Part shown: piece by piece, positions 49,466 to 61,648 of the stretch
Layout of the letters: each line of letters starts with the position of its first letter
Numbering within the stretch: the first letter of the stretch is position 1
From: Chaetorhynchus papuensis
Lineage: Eukaryota > Chordata > Aves > Passeriformes > Rhipiduridae
DNA length: 64,000 nucleotides
Direction of reading: 5' to 3'
NCBI GenBank assembly: GCA_013396525.1
Contig: VWYX01000785.1
Span: forward strand, 124,001 to 188,000
Translations under genes and position numbers: made by a program
Notes under the pieces: model-generated
Seen by the model: the letters and a program-made list of their open reading frames with translations, nothing else
Told to the model about the DNA's origin: nothing
Database searches by the model: none

Positions 49466-52400
49466 TGTAGAGATGTACTAGTGCAGTGAAATGCACAGGA
49501 AAATTATGTATTATGTCAAATTCGGGGCAGAAATCCTTCGGTGAGCTGATTTTTAGTGACCTTATTTCTTTAGTTTCCAAGCTGATTATTTAGCCATCTT
49601 CACCAGAAAGTTGTCTCAGTGAAATGAGAACTCACCCACATTCAGGATATAATCACAGTTTGTTTTGGTTTTTTTTTTTAAGGTTTGAAAATGTTGGGTT
49701 GTCTCTGGAGGAGGATGTGTGTGCTTGTTTTATTTTGTGTGTGTGGCATCCCTGCATATGTTCTGGATTGGTTCAGGAGCTGAAATAGCAAAACAAGATT
49801 TTCGTTATTCAAAAATGGAAATGAAATGATCAAAGAGCTGAGACAGGAGCAACGTGTAATGCTTTATGTTTTACTGATTACTTAGTAGATATCAATAGCA
49901 GTAATTATTATTACTATGACTCTTTCTGCTATTACTTTCCCCATCACTCCTGACTTTTTCTAAGTTTGCATTACATTTTGATAGCTCATTCCTGTTTGTT
50001 TTCCACCCATTGAGGGTGTTTTAAACTCTGCTGCAATCAGCCTAGAGGCTGTGGCAAGCCAAAGACAGTGGTTTGTGCAGTCCAGGAATCCAGGATCCCT
50101 GCACAGAGGTGGCACTGGGTATGCTGCTTGCCCTTACCCTGCCTCTGTAGAAATGTGCATTTTACTGATGATTAGCTACCAGGGAGCATTCTAAAGTCCT
50201 TTAGGTGAATATCTGGTCACAGGGATGCTCTGATTTTTGGGCTTGGGATGCTAAGACTCAGGAATGCAGCAGAGCTTGATTGGCAGGCTCTAGCAGGGGG
50301 AAACTGAGACCTAAGGGGTGGTTGTTGACAACAGAGGGCAACTGCAGAGAAAGTCCTGCAGGAAAGAATGCATGGGTAAATAAAGGAAGGGACCTGCACA
50401 AATCCATGTCCTTTTGCAATTTCAGCCATTAGAAGCTTTGGAAATGCAGGGCAGAAATCATTTTAGGCAACTAGGTTTGCTGCAGCTACACAGCTAAGTG
50501 AGTTATGAAAAGGGAAAAAAATGCCAAATCAAAAGTTTTCAGGCTCTATATTTTTGGATGGGGCTTTGCTGATCTTTTTAGTAGATTTTTTTCCCCCTGA
50601 ATTTGGCACAGTTAGCATGACAGAAGCGAAGATGATACATATGTTTTATAACTGTAGCTCATATTGTGAGTTTAAAATCAGTTTGTCAATGTCTCTTCTC
50701 CTTTCTCTGTTTTCTTGTTCTCTGTATGTGCTGTTACTCTTCACGAAAAAGTTCTGCAGCCTCAGCTGAGGAACTGGATGTCATTTTGTTGAGGGAACAG
50801 CAATGACATTTTGTTTGGATGGGACTGACATTTCTGCAGCTCAGATGGCCAAGAGAAAATGACAATCAGACAAGGTCTTTTTTCTCCACATCATTTCTCA
50901 GATCCTGGCTGTGGCCGTAAGAACATTTATTTAGAGGAAAATTAAGAGAGGAATTACCACAACTAAGTCTGATTAGACAGAGCAAAATGCCTGGGATAGC
51001 TCATGGCACATTTGGATGTAACAAAGACTCTGAAAAACACTAAATTCAGCTTCCCCAGAGGTGCTGGCCTCTGCAGATGTGTTGACTGGATGTATCACAG
51101 GGCAGAAAAGCCACATGCATTCAAATCTCCAAACACCCCATAGCTAAAGGTTCACAGTATCCTGTATTTCTGCATAGGACAGTGGGATATATCAGGGTAA
51201 AGTCTAACACTGCAGATGTGGGAAGGTTGCCCCACACGTAGGTCTTGCTTTAGCTTCTCAAAAGTGAACACCTTCCCAGTGAATCCAAAGTCTGCACGTG
51301 AGATATAAACCTGGGAGTGAACCTCTCTTCTTGGCATACTGGCAAGCTCAGGGATGGGACTGAAAAAGATCCAGCACTGGTTTAGATTGTTGGTTCATGC
51401 TTGCTTGGTGTTACTTTACTGACTTCCAAGAAGCCAAGTTGCATTAGATCTACTGAAACCAAATCCATCTAATTTTCTCCCCTTGCTTCTTACCTTCAGG
51501 CTTGATGTATTATGTCTGGAAGCAAACAGTTAGAATAAGATGCATTTGTTAGATTGTGTCTTTTCATTTTCCAGACAGAAGGAAGAGGCAGTTGACAAAG
51601 TTTCAGCAGACGGTGCATAGTTGTTGTTTATGTTAAACAAAACGAGAATGTGCAGCATTCAGGGGTATAAACAGCATGACAGCAATAAGCATAAAACATA
51701 AGATTGGAAGCAGATTTCACTTTCAGGCCTTGGGGAGCAGATGGATCTCAGATCATTGTGCATTTGTGTACAACTCCAAGACCTATATAAACTCATTTAT
51801 TCCCTGTGTCTATGTGTTTTACAAGAGTCAAATGTGGCACGGCTACAAATGGATGCAGCTTCATTGAACATAATGGGCTGGACCCAAGCACCCAGATCTG
51901 TCTCCTAAACTGCTCCAACAACACTAAAAGGATGGAGAGATGCTTTAGTCTTGCAAGCAGAGATTGCCTTGTCATCTTAATGTTCAGGTGGCATAAAGAT
52001 GAGGCAGCCCCTATTTGCATCTCCTCTGTGCACAGGCTGGAGGGAGCTGAATGCGAGAGGAGCCACAGCTGGTGGGCTTTAGATGTGCTGAACTTGCACA
52101 GAAGCTGTTTTCCTCCCCATATCTTATATCTAAATGATGTATAGATCTAGAAGAAGCCCTAAACTTTTCCCTTGATCGCTGTTTTCTTAACTCTCAACCC
52201 CCGAATTCCCATCCCAGATCTTGCAGCAGGGTGAGCACAGCTGGAAGAGGAGATGTGGCTCAAACAATGGCGTTGCATCTGTTTGTTCATGTGTGGTTCA
52301 GGACTGATGCTGTAAGTTAGAGAGGAAACCAAGCCCACCCTCTGTACATTGGTGGAGATAAAGTCTTAATTTCTCAATTTCAGTGAGCCAACTGGATCAG

Positions 52401-52879
52401 TTCAAAAGCTGCACTGATTTAGTACTTACAGAGGCAGGACCACACGGGATGCCTATTATTTATGGCCCTGATTCCACGGCAGATCCATGGCATTGAAGTG
52501 AAGGACATAATGAGGGATTTCAGGCCCAAGCAGAGACCATCCAAGCAGGTGGGAAAGTGACAGGCCAGCATCCAGCCTTCAGTGCACAGACCAAAGTGAA
52601 GCTGTTTTAAATAGCAACAATGGCCCTAATCCCCCGGCAGGATGGAGAGATGCAGATTGGTAAAGGGAAGAAAGGGAAAAAAAAATAGCAACCACATCAA
52701 GTGTGTGCACGTGAGAATCTCTTTCATGATGCATTAATAGGATGCACTGAATAGGAAGAAGAGACCCTGGAGTGTGTTTAAAACTGATTCCTGGTATAAT
52801 ATGAAGCACTGTAAATGAAGCGCTGTGCAAAAGAAATAATAAAAATCTATCACTGTAGTCAGTACCACTGCCTGGGTCA
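49466..52879. other. Unique non-coding sequence
   Basis: No gene, RNA or repeat family is recognised in 3.4 kb. A T run sits at about 49670 and an A run at about 52677-52685. Confidence 0.5.
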
Positions 52880-53385
52880 GCGTTTAACCACGTCAGGGCT
52901 CAGCGTTAACTCAGAGGCAGAATAACACGAGCAAACAAGGTGCCAGCAGGGAGGGAGAACACGAGGACAGCGACAGGACCCCAGCGAGGTTCCTCTGGCC
53001 GCTGCTCCAAGAAGAGGGAGCCCGGGAGGGAGAGGGAGCCCACCCGCCAGGCACAGCTCTGCAGACACCTCCAACGTGGTGGGTACGCGCTCACCTCCTC
53101 CGCCACCAGCCCTCCTGCAACAGCCCGCCTGGAGCAGCCGCTCGCCTCCGAGCGAGGAGCTCCGATAAATGATCATCACGCGCCAGCCGTGCCGGCGTGT
53201 GAGAGAGGATGGGGACGGGTATTTTTAAACGCGAAAACTCCCACCAGCCGCGGTTGGAACACGGACTGCGTGATCCTCGGGGGAAGGAGGAGAATGTGCT
53301 GGTTTTCCTCTAGAGTCGGCCCGTTTGCTGCAAATTGGGTTGTTGATCTGAGGAGAGTGAGAGAAAACGCAGTCCACGGTGGCTA
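52880..53385. promoter_or_regulatory. CpG island
   Basis: I count 34 CpGs between 52880 and 53285 by eye, near the number expected from the base composition, with four more to 53385. This is the densest CpG cluster in the window and lies in CpG-poor surroundings. Such islands usually mark promoters or strong developmental regulatory elements. No recognisable first exon follows on either strand. The 148-codon plus-strand frame at 52940-53386 is basic, low in complexity and unlike known proteins. It could be the promoter of a non-coding RNA or of a gene whose coding exons lie outside the window. Confidence 0.6.
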
Positions 53386-55849
53386 GTAGTTTCAGGGTGG
53401 TATTAATTTTAGGATGGCCTGTTAGAGGCCCTGTCCCAGGAAAGGTGTTTTGTGCTTTCTGGAGATCCAAACATCTCTAGATGAGTCAGGTTGGATTGCT
53501 CTGACTCCAGCAGTTGAGAAAATAGATCTATATGAACGGGCTTCCAATGCTGGTTGTAAATAATTTCTGCAGCCATCAGGAGAAGTGTGAAATTCTGCCT
53601 TGACCGGAGTTAATAGTACATGTGGTACTGACTCCAGTGGGGTGAGGACTTTCCTGGGCTGCCTGACTCTGGCCCCAGCTGGGATCTGAAGCCATTCCAG
53701 ATCCAGAGCATCATACCTAGTGTCTCAAAGTAACAGCTTGGGCCAGTCAAATTTATCTACCCTTTGTATCCTGGGTGTTTTACTTTTCAGTGTTTAGTGC
53801 CTTGCCTGATGTAAGCTTTAGTCATGCTGAGGAAAGCAGCTGTATTGAATTTGGCTGTAAGTTGGCATTGACTGGACAGACTGTATCAATTCAGAATGGA
53901 CTATTACCACCCCTTTTGCTAGTTATCTGGAGCTCAGATACCCTGAATAACATGCTCTGATGATGTCAGTGCCTCAGGGTCAATAACTGGTCATCAATAT
54001 GAGGTCTGCTGTCTTTTCCTTCTCTTCTTTTTGAGCATGGGAGAATATACATATATTGTGTGACCTTTAAGTTGAAGACCACGCACAGAAGCTGAAGACC
54101 TGCACAGAAGTCAGTGAGGATGCACTACAGCAACCATGACCTGAACCACTGGTCCCCAGGGCTGGGCTTTGGCTGCCTGACAGCCTCCACCATGAGGCTG
54201 CTGCCTTTGGCTCAGCAGTGTTACTTCAAGGGCAGCTTGAGCTGCATTTGGGGTTCTTTGTCTCTTTGACTCTTTGAGGAAGCTGGGAAAGTAGGAAGTG
54301 AGATGAGGAAATACATACTGTAGTCTCTTGAACCTCTCCAGTGAGTGCAGTAGGATGGAGTAGGATGGGAGCAGGAGGAAGCTCATGGGAAGGAAAGGGG
54401 AGAACAGGCAGAAGTACAGACTTTATGAAAACATGCCATATGGGTTTAACCTAAACACCCACCTGCTGCCCTGGCCTCTCATGGCCTCTGGGGACTTATG
54501 ACAGCAACAGGGGGGTTGTGCATGACAAAGGATTTTAAAAATGAGCTGTGGAGAAAGGTTTCCCCACGCCCTCAGCCTGACCCGCCAACCCCAGGCCAGT
54601 GATCCTCTACATTTCTGCACGTCCCACTGGAATATCTGCATGCCTCCAGCAGCAGACAGAGCCCCGGGCTGGAGAGGCAGGTTTTAAGTCAGCTTCTCAA
54701 AGCTACTTATCTGTCATCTGTGTGCGTGGTGTTAGAGCAGCATTTCATCCCGATGCTGGAGGTCTGCTCAGAGATGCTGGGTGGCCATCATTTGAAGCTC
54801 TAAGCTTTACCAAATCCAGCCAGAAAGAAAGGGAAAGACAAAAAATGGTTCTGCATCATTTCTGCTGAGGAGGCATTTCATGACAAGTGCAAATACAGAA
54901 GTTGCTTTGACTCCTGGACAGATGCACTCTGGAATCTAAAGGATGTTTGAGGACAGATTTTCAGAGGTTGGAACGTACATACTGACTGTAAAATTACTTC
55001 ATTGTGCCTGGCTGTGCATGTTAAGCCCATATTTGCCTGCACAAACAAGGTGCTTATGCATGCAGTTAGAGGTTTTGCAGACACAGGGGCGAAGGTGAGT
55101 TGAAACCCTGGATTTCTCCATCTTTATGACTTTACTTAGCAGTGCTCTCTCCTTGCCAGGAACGCTTCCCTGGGACCAACGTTTGCAAGGAAGAACTCAT
55201 GCCATGTCCCCTGATGGAAAAGATTTAAGCTCACAGCTTGCATTCAGCCTAGACTGTTTTAATTGGGATGGTTCCCAAAGCAAAGAATAATAAGCCTTGA
55301 GCTTTAAATTACCTCAGAGGAAAGTCTCTTTGGCACATGGTGGGAAGGTGCCTTCAGCATGATTTCTCACTCCTCATTTGATGCTGCAGCTTCAGTTCCC
55401 AACGTCAGCAGGTAAAAGCTCCGGGTGGCTTTTAGGAAATGCTCAAAATTACCCTCACTTGTGCCCCAGGGCAAAGCTCAGGGCTGGTGTCTGCATTGTG
55501 AGATGATGCTCAGACCCATGGGCAGTACAGGCTGTGACAGCACTCCTGTCTCCTTCAGCTTCAGTCCATTTCACCAGTGGCAGGTGGCTTAAGTTCAACA
55601 CCTCCATGGTTCTTAGGGTGAGCTGAACTTGGGTTTCCTTTGTCCAGCCTGCATGGATGGGGTTTTGGGTCCACTCTCTTCCCCTGACAGACCCTCTGGA
55701 GCAAAGCTTGGGAGCAGGACTGCATTGAAACCAGATGGGTGCTGGGACAGCCTGGATGGAGGGTGGGCTCAGAGGTGGTGGAGATGGGCAGCATGGGGGT
55801 AACAGAATTATATGTCATGATATAACGTGCAGAATGTTGTCTCTGATCA
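53386..55849. other. Unique non-coding sequence
   Basis: No gene or repeat family is recognised. An imperfect tandem of about 20 bases ('gaagacc..gcacagaag') lies at about 54074-54112. Confidence 0.5.
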
Positions 55850-56340
55850 CATAAAAACTGCCTGGGCTTTCTGTGAACGGGGAATTAAAGCTGCAAAAGC
55901 AGCTGGTCACACCTCGGTGTCTGGAGGCAGAGAGAAACCGTGCTGCTCTTAGGGAGATAATAAAGGCCTAGACATCCACAGGCTTTGAAAATAATTCTCT
56001 GAGCAAAGCGTGCTCCTAATCCTGCCTCTCCCATGACATTCCTGCCTCCCTCAAGATCTTTGTCTCCTTCTTAGCTGTCCGACGAAGCTCAGCGAGAAAA
56101 CTCGTGGTAGTTAATAATAGCAGCTTGGGGATAGAGATTACAACCAGGGCAACGTAAATAAGACATTTATTTTCAACAAACGGGATAGGGTGTCTGATCT
56201 GCCATGTTTGCATTCAGCATTCATGGAAATTTAAGGCCTGATATTTGGTGTCAGGCACGTCCATAACAATGTGGATTCATCATGGCCCTAATTATAGCTT
56301 GTGGGCAGATCACATGGAGTAGCATGGCTTATTTATAGGT
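55850..56340. promoter_or_regulatory. Candidate conserved non-coding element
   Basis: About 490 bases of balanced, non-repetitive sequence with many homeodomain-type and AT-rich motifs (GTAGTTAATAATAGCAGC near 56106, ACGTAAATAAGAC near 56152, TTTGCATTCAGCATTCATGG near 56207, CCTAATTATAGC near 56287, TTATTTATAGGTAATATTTATA near 56330). CpGs are retained around 56080-56105. It resembles deeply conserved vertebrate enhancers by inspection only. Confidence 0.33.
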
Positions 56341-56614
56341 AATATTTATAAACAGACCCTCAGTTTTCCCCGGAAAAGGTCTCTTAAAGTGAGACACATC
56401 ATGGTGATTACTCTGAGAGCCATCACAGGGAGCATCACTGCCAAATGCTTTCCCCTCTCCAGTCAGACAGTGCAGCATCACTGCCTGCAGCAGGCGAGGG
56501 CCAGCCTTCCCATCCCACCCGAAACACGGCACACAACCCCCACAAACTGATCTGCTGCACTTTCTGGTTTCTTGCAGGGGAAAGGGGATGCCTGTGTGAA
56601 AATGGTGATTTCCC
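56341..56614. other. Unique non-coding sequence
   Basis: Nothing is recognised. Confidence 0.5.
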
Positions 56615-56840
56615 AATGCCACCGATTGCATGTAACAAGCGTGCAGCTGTATCTCAACGGGCCACTGCAGCGTTCAGCCTCAATCATGTGCCTTAATCAC
56701 CTGACTGTATAAATGAGTTTCCCCTGAAAAGATTCGATCCCTTCGGGCCCCTTGACTAATTACCTGCTATTGTGAGAGGCCCTGCTTGTTGGGAAAAGCA
56801 ACTTTTGTCCCCCAGCAATAGCAAAATAGAGAAATAAACA
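56615..56840. promoter_or_regulatory. Candidate conserved non-coding element
   Basis: A segment with GATTGCATG near 56624, TCAATCATGTGCCTTAATC near 56680, GATTCGATCCCTTCGG near 56732 and TTGACTAATTACCTGC near 56751, without repeat signature. It may belong to the same element as 55850-56340. Confidence 0.27.
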
Positions 56841-59800
56841 CAGAAGTCTGGAGATCAGAAGGTGCTCATTTACTCTCCATATTTAGTGCCACATAAAAGG
56901 GATGTTAATTATGTTCCTCTTTGATGACAAAAGTAGCTTTTGCAAACAGTTTTGCTTGTTTGTTCTCTTTTTTAAACAAAGGTACCTGTACTTTTGTCTT
57001 CCTAATCGCTCTGTAGCACACAGCAGCCTTGTGAGGAGGAACTGGCGAGTAACCATGCCACCCAGCTGTGCATGCAGGGGTTTGTCATGGCCCTGAAGAA
57101 CAGAAAGTGGAGCTTCCTGTCCCTTTTTCATACCCTGGATCAGAGCTGAAGGTGCTATGCAGATAGAGGAGCTGCCTAGCAACTTTCCTGCACGTACACG
57201 GAGGCAAGAGCTGGCCAGAAAGTGCAGGGCAGGTAGGAGTCAGGCCAAAGAAGGGTTGCAACACCTGAGCTCTGGAGGGAAAGTCTTTTAGTGTCTGCTC
57301 CCAACTGTGCGTGCTCATAGGCATCGTTTTCCGTGCCTGTGGGTGACAATGATGTGCAAAAAGCATTTGAGAAGGCAATTCGAGTTGCCCAAGAAGAGAG
57401 TTGGCATCTCTTCACAAGAAGGCGTCGAGTCTGTTGTACACGTTGAGACCTCTCGTTTATTCTGCCAGGCTTGCCCCATTCATTTTTGGGTACGTGGATC
57501 TGGAAATGGAAGGTGACAGAGCATATGGCTCTTTGATCCTGCTGAGTGGTGGAGAGGGTGTTGAGATGCCAGAGTTTTCCACATGCTGCATGCAGGGGCT
57601 GGCTGATTTACAGTCCCTGCCAGAACAAAGCCACCTACAAACTTTGACAGACCAGGTTCAACCTTTTGTTTTTTTTTCTTTTTTTTTTTTTAAATTTATC
57701 TCTTTTTTTCTGAATATGCAGAAATCTGCCCCAAATTGTCCTAAACCATCCTCTCTTCTGACATGCTGTCTCACACCTCTTTGGTGTCAGATTCTTTTTT
57801 AGGTAGTGCTAGAAATCAGAAAGATGAAAAGAGGGGAGACGTCTGACCTGTGCCTTTTCTTAGAGCATCACATGGCAGTGGCTCACGAGCTGGTATGATC
57901 CAGCTCCAGTGGTGTCAGTCACCCTGTACCAACCTGGAACTGCCCTGGGATGAGCAGAAAGTCTTCTTCTGCCCTTCTTGGGGAGAAGGGGCCTCTTTGG
58001 TATTTCCTAGTAGGGATGGTCTATTTATAACTGATAATCTCCGGAGAAAATTGTCAGGAACAGCCTAAGGTCATTTTCAATTCTTATGGTTTTTTTGCTG
58101 CTTTTAAGCTCCACATAGGAGAATGGAGCTGCTGTAGGTTTAGGAAGCAAAGATGAAATTCGGCTGAAATGGGCCCTCAGCAACATGCAGTGATGCATTG
58201 GTCCAAAGTTTCTGTCCTGGATCACTTTGTCCAGTGAAAACCCAGGAGGAAGTTCCATCTTCCTGGGTTCTCTTTGAAAGCACAGAGTGGATCTGTGCTT
58301 TGAAAATGCAGTTTCTTCTCCACTTCTGTTACAATTTGATCTTAGTGAGAATCTTCCAAAGAAATTACCACTCAGGAAACACCCATCTTTCAAAAGCAAG
58401 TTCTTTCCAGAAACAAATATACTTGGGTGAGACTTTTCAAGGGTGAGTTTCTTAAGAAAATAAGACAGGGATGTGTGGATACTGACTCCTACCAACTAAG
58501 AAATCCTACATGTAAAACACTTGGCTTGGAAGTGCAAGGGTTACATTCAAGACCCTGAACTGAGCTGTGAGGTGTCACAAGCCCAGTACCCTAACCTCTG
58601 GCTTTTTCAGTAGTTTGATGAAGCAGAGCAAGTGGCAGGAGGCTTGCAGCATTTCTTTGGTCTGTCTGACAACCCCCTGCCTCATCATTCAGTGCAGACA
58701 GTTGTTTCCCAAGTGAAATGTTTATATTTTCACCAGCCTGAGCTTGGGGCTTTCTCTGTGTCTGCTCATCAGTGAGTTGCACTTGGTGTGACTTGTACCT
58801 TGACCGTCTTGCTGCAGCTCTGCTTCCAAGCAATCTTGTGCAGCCATGCCACACAGTGGAGTTGTTATTCCACACCTTTATTCCACCAAATGGAGACCTT
58901 CCCTGCCCCTGAGTTCTCACACCCCTGCAGCTGGGTTAAGGGTACCAGCATCTCCCTCTTGGAGCCTTTTTTGTCCGACTTCAATGTTTCCTTCTTTGTA
59001 AGTGTTTGATTTCTTGCTGCCCAAATTAATTTCCCCGCTTGTAATTTTTTTCTACTGACTTTAGTGAAGCTTTCCCAAGACTCCTAATCTTGATGACCTT
59101 TCAAAGAAGAAATACAAGTCAGCTTGTTTCCCCAGACAGTTTTTCCTAATTTCTTACAGCTCTGTTGACAACACATTCCCACCTCCCTCTAATTTCCTCT
59201 GGATATGATGATGCCTCTCCTAGCTCTGGAGAGACTAATCAATGTCAGGAGGAAAACCAGCCTTTTTGGATGCTTGCAGGGGAAGCAGTTTGTCTTGTTT
59301 AAGGAAACTGGAGAGGGTCTGTGAGACACAAACCAGAGTGAATTACCACCTCTCACGAGCTGACAACTTACATGTCTACTGTTTTTCCTTGTTCTGATTC
59401 TTTCAAAGTCTGTGTGAGCTGCATCCCCACTGGGGTTGCTTCTCACCTGGCTGCTGAGATTCCTGTGGAGGACCACCACGTGACTTTTCTTGCACTGTGA
59501 TGTAGCTTTTTTGCAGCCAGATGAATTAGAAGGCATTTGGAGATGACCAGCTGAGACAAGAGCTGAAGCTCAGGTCTCTAGGGATGTCCTCCTGTTGAAA
59601 TCAGCCCTAAAGAATCAGCATAAATGACTTGCCAAGGACGACCCAGAATATCTGTGACAGTGACAACAGAAGTCTGCTCGCCCTTGTTCCAAACCAGTGT
59701 CCTAAACAGTGGTTTATCATTAGTGTTTTCTGTAGGACTTGGAGAGAGGAGATGTAGAGATTTCCAAGAAAAAAACCCATCTCTATTCTTCAAACCCCTC

Positions 59801-60039
59801 TAAAGGCTGTGAAGCTGTACATTTTTTTTCTGCAATGGGACCAATATAAGCAGGAAAAAAGTAATATTAACCTCCAGCTCAAGTTGGTCTGCAATCAGAA
59901 CAGCCTTTCCCAGCTCACCCCCTTCCTTTTTCCCCTTCCATATTGAGGACATTTAAAGAACAACAAAGACTCAAAGACTAGTCACAGGGTCTGGATTTCT
60001 GGCACAGCCTGAGCTACTGCAGAGGAGCAACATCTTGTA
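56841..60039. other. Unique non-coding sequence with a T-rich run
   Basis: No gene or repeat family is recognised. Position 57668-57710 is T-rich, with T runs of 9 and 13. Confidence 0.5.
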
Positions 60040-60545
60040 TTCAGATGACTCGCTGACTCTGTCATAGCCCTGATAAAACATCATTAAAAGCAGTTATTTC
60101 TAATGACATATTCCAGTGCAGTGGAGATTCCTGTGTACACTAATTTGCTTTGAGGATTGCATCATCCCGACGGAAGCGTAGCCAGAGCGATTTAAAACAA
60201 AAGTGGTCTGTCTCCAGGCTGAGCCGTGGTACTTGGCAGAAATACTACTCTCCACTGAGCCCAACGTGCTGTTTTAGCATACTGCTCCCCTCCCTGTAAT
60301 GTCACAGTGGACGGATGGCATTTCTGGTCTCCCAATCCATAAGGGATACTGGATGAGCTATTCAAGCTACCAGTGTCCTTGAATGAGGTTATTGGTCCAC
60401 GTGGGGCCTTGTGCTGTTAGCATTACCAGGATTTCAGGGGAGATATCCAGGAAGCAAAATGTTGAAATAGAGCCTCTCATTATCGAAGCAAAAGCCATGG
60501 AAAGTTGCTGATAAATTGGTTAAAGGGCTGACAAATTTATCCCTG
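60040..60545. promoter_or_regulatory. Candidate conserved non-coding element
   Basis: About 500 bases of non-repetitive sequence with retained CpGs at 60165-60190 and AT-rich motifs (CATCATTAAAAGCAG near 60079, TTTCTAATGACAT near 60096, ACACTAATTTGC near 60137, ATAAATTGGTTAAAGG near 60511). The texture differs from flanking DNA and suggests constraint. Conservation has not been tested. Confidence 0.3.
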
Positions 60546-61212
60546 TTACTGTCTCAGTAGTACATTAGGTAGGATCATAAGCTGAGGTGAATTGAGAGGG
60601 TTGGATGTCCAGGATGGGGGAAGGATTTCCTTGCCCACCTCAAGGACTCACACAGTGGAAACAATCCCAAGGCACCCGTTTGCAACCCCAAAAGCTGACA
60701 TATATCCCTCGCTGCCTGGCAGGACAGCTCTGGGTCCTTAGCATGGGTAGAGCTGGTGAAATGGCAGAAAGTATATTCTGGGTGTCTGTGGAAGAGCAAA
60801 TAACTGGACAGTCAGCCATAGTAATGGTCACAAAAAAGTGTGGATTAACAACACTGGTGAATTCCTGTCCTTTGTCAAAGGTCTTGAGGGAGTTGTGCTG
60901 AAAGTTTGGGGTGCCAGGTCTTCATTGTCTTGTCCCTCTGTAAGGCCCTGAAATACCAAGGGAGGAGCATTTAACTCTTTCCTCCATCCTTTTATAGCAG
61001 CATCTTGATGGATGCTTGGCTCTCAGGTGAAGGGCAGCACATCAGCTCTGCTGCAGGAAACTGGAACTGTGGCTGCATATGTGTTGCAGCCAGAGAGTTG
61101 AATTTTCTTTTCTGCTGGTGTGAGTGAGTGACGAACAGAAGAAAAAGAGACACTAAATCACAATAAGGTCTTTTTGATTTGATTCACAGCTAATGAAATA
61201 ATTGCCTGTCTT
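60546..61212. other. Unique non-coding sequence
   Basis: Nothing is recognised. Confidence 0.5.
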
Positions 61213-61339
61213 ACTTCAAGGAGCATCTGGACAGCAGTCTTAGTTAGATGGTTTAGTTTTAGGTAGTCCTGTGGGGAGTGGGAAGTTGAACTCGATGATT
61301 CTTATGGATCCCTTTGAACTCAGGATATTCTATGTTTCT
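61213..61339 (+). mobile_element. CR1 LINE 3' end fragment
   Basis: The plus strand reads 'acttcaaggagcatctggac', 'agatggtttagttttaggta', 'gtcctgtggggagtgggaag', 'gaactcgatgattcttatgg' and a tail 'ggatattctatg'. This is a CR1 3' end of about 127 bases. It ends about 30 bases before the purine microsatellite. Confidence 0.92.
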
Positions 61340-61370
61340 CTTAAAAATCACTGAGGAAATCAAACATTGA

Positions 61371-61376
61371 AGAAAA

Positions 61377-61415
<39 letters not shown>

Positions 61416-61648
61416 GAGAGGAAGAAGGGAAGAAAAGAAAGGAGGGAAGGAAGGAAGGAAGGAAGGAAGGAAGGAAGGAAGGAAGGAAGGAAGGAAGGAA
61501 GGAAGGAAGGAAGGAAGGAAGGAAGAAAGAAAGAAAGGAAGGAAGGAAGGAAGGAAGGAAGGAAGGAAGGAAGGAAGGAAGGAAGGAAGGGAGAAAGAAA
61601 GAAAGGAAGGAAGGGAGAAAGAAAGAAAGAATAGAAAGAAAGAAAATC
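61371..61648. repeat. Purine microsatellite: (GA)n then (GGAA)n
   Basis: A (GA)n-rich lead at about 61376-61420 is followed by long (GGAA)n blocks, broken by AGAAAGAAAG and GGGAGAAAGAAAG interruptions, to about 61648. The plus strand has essentially no pyrimidines for more than 250 bases. Open frames on both strands here encode only repeats of Lys/Glu/Gly/Arg or Leu/Pro/Ser/Phe and are not genes. Confidence 0.97.

Noticed and set aside
52940..53386. 148-codon plus-strand frame in the CpG island
   Set aside because: Arg/Pro/Ser-rich composition dictated by GC content. No recognisable protein.
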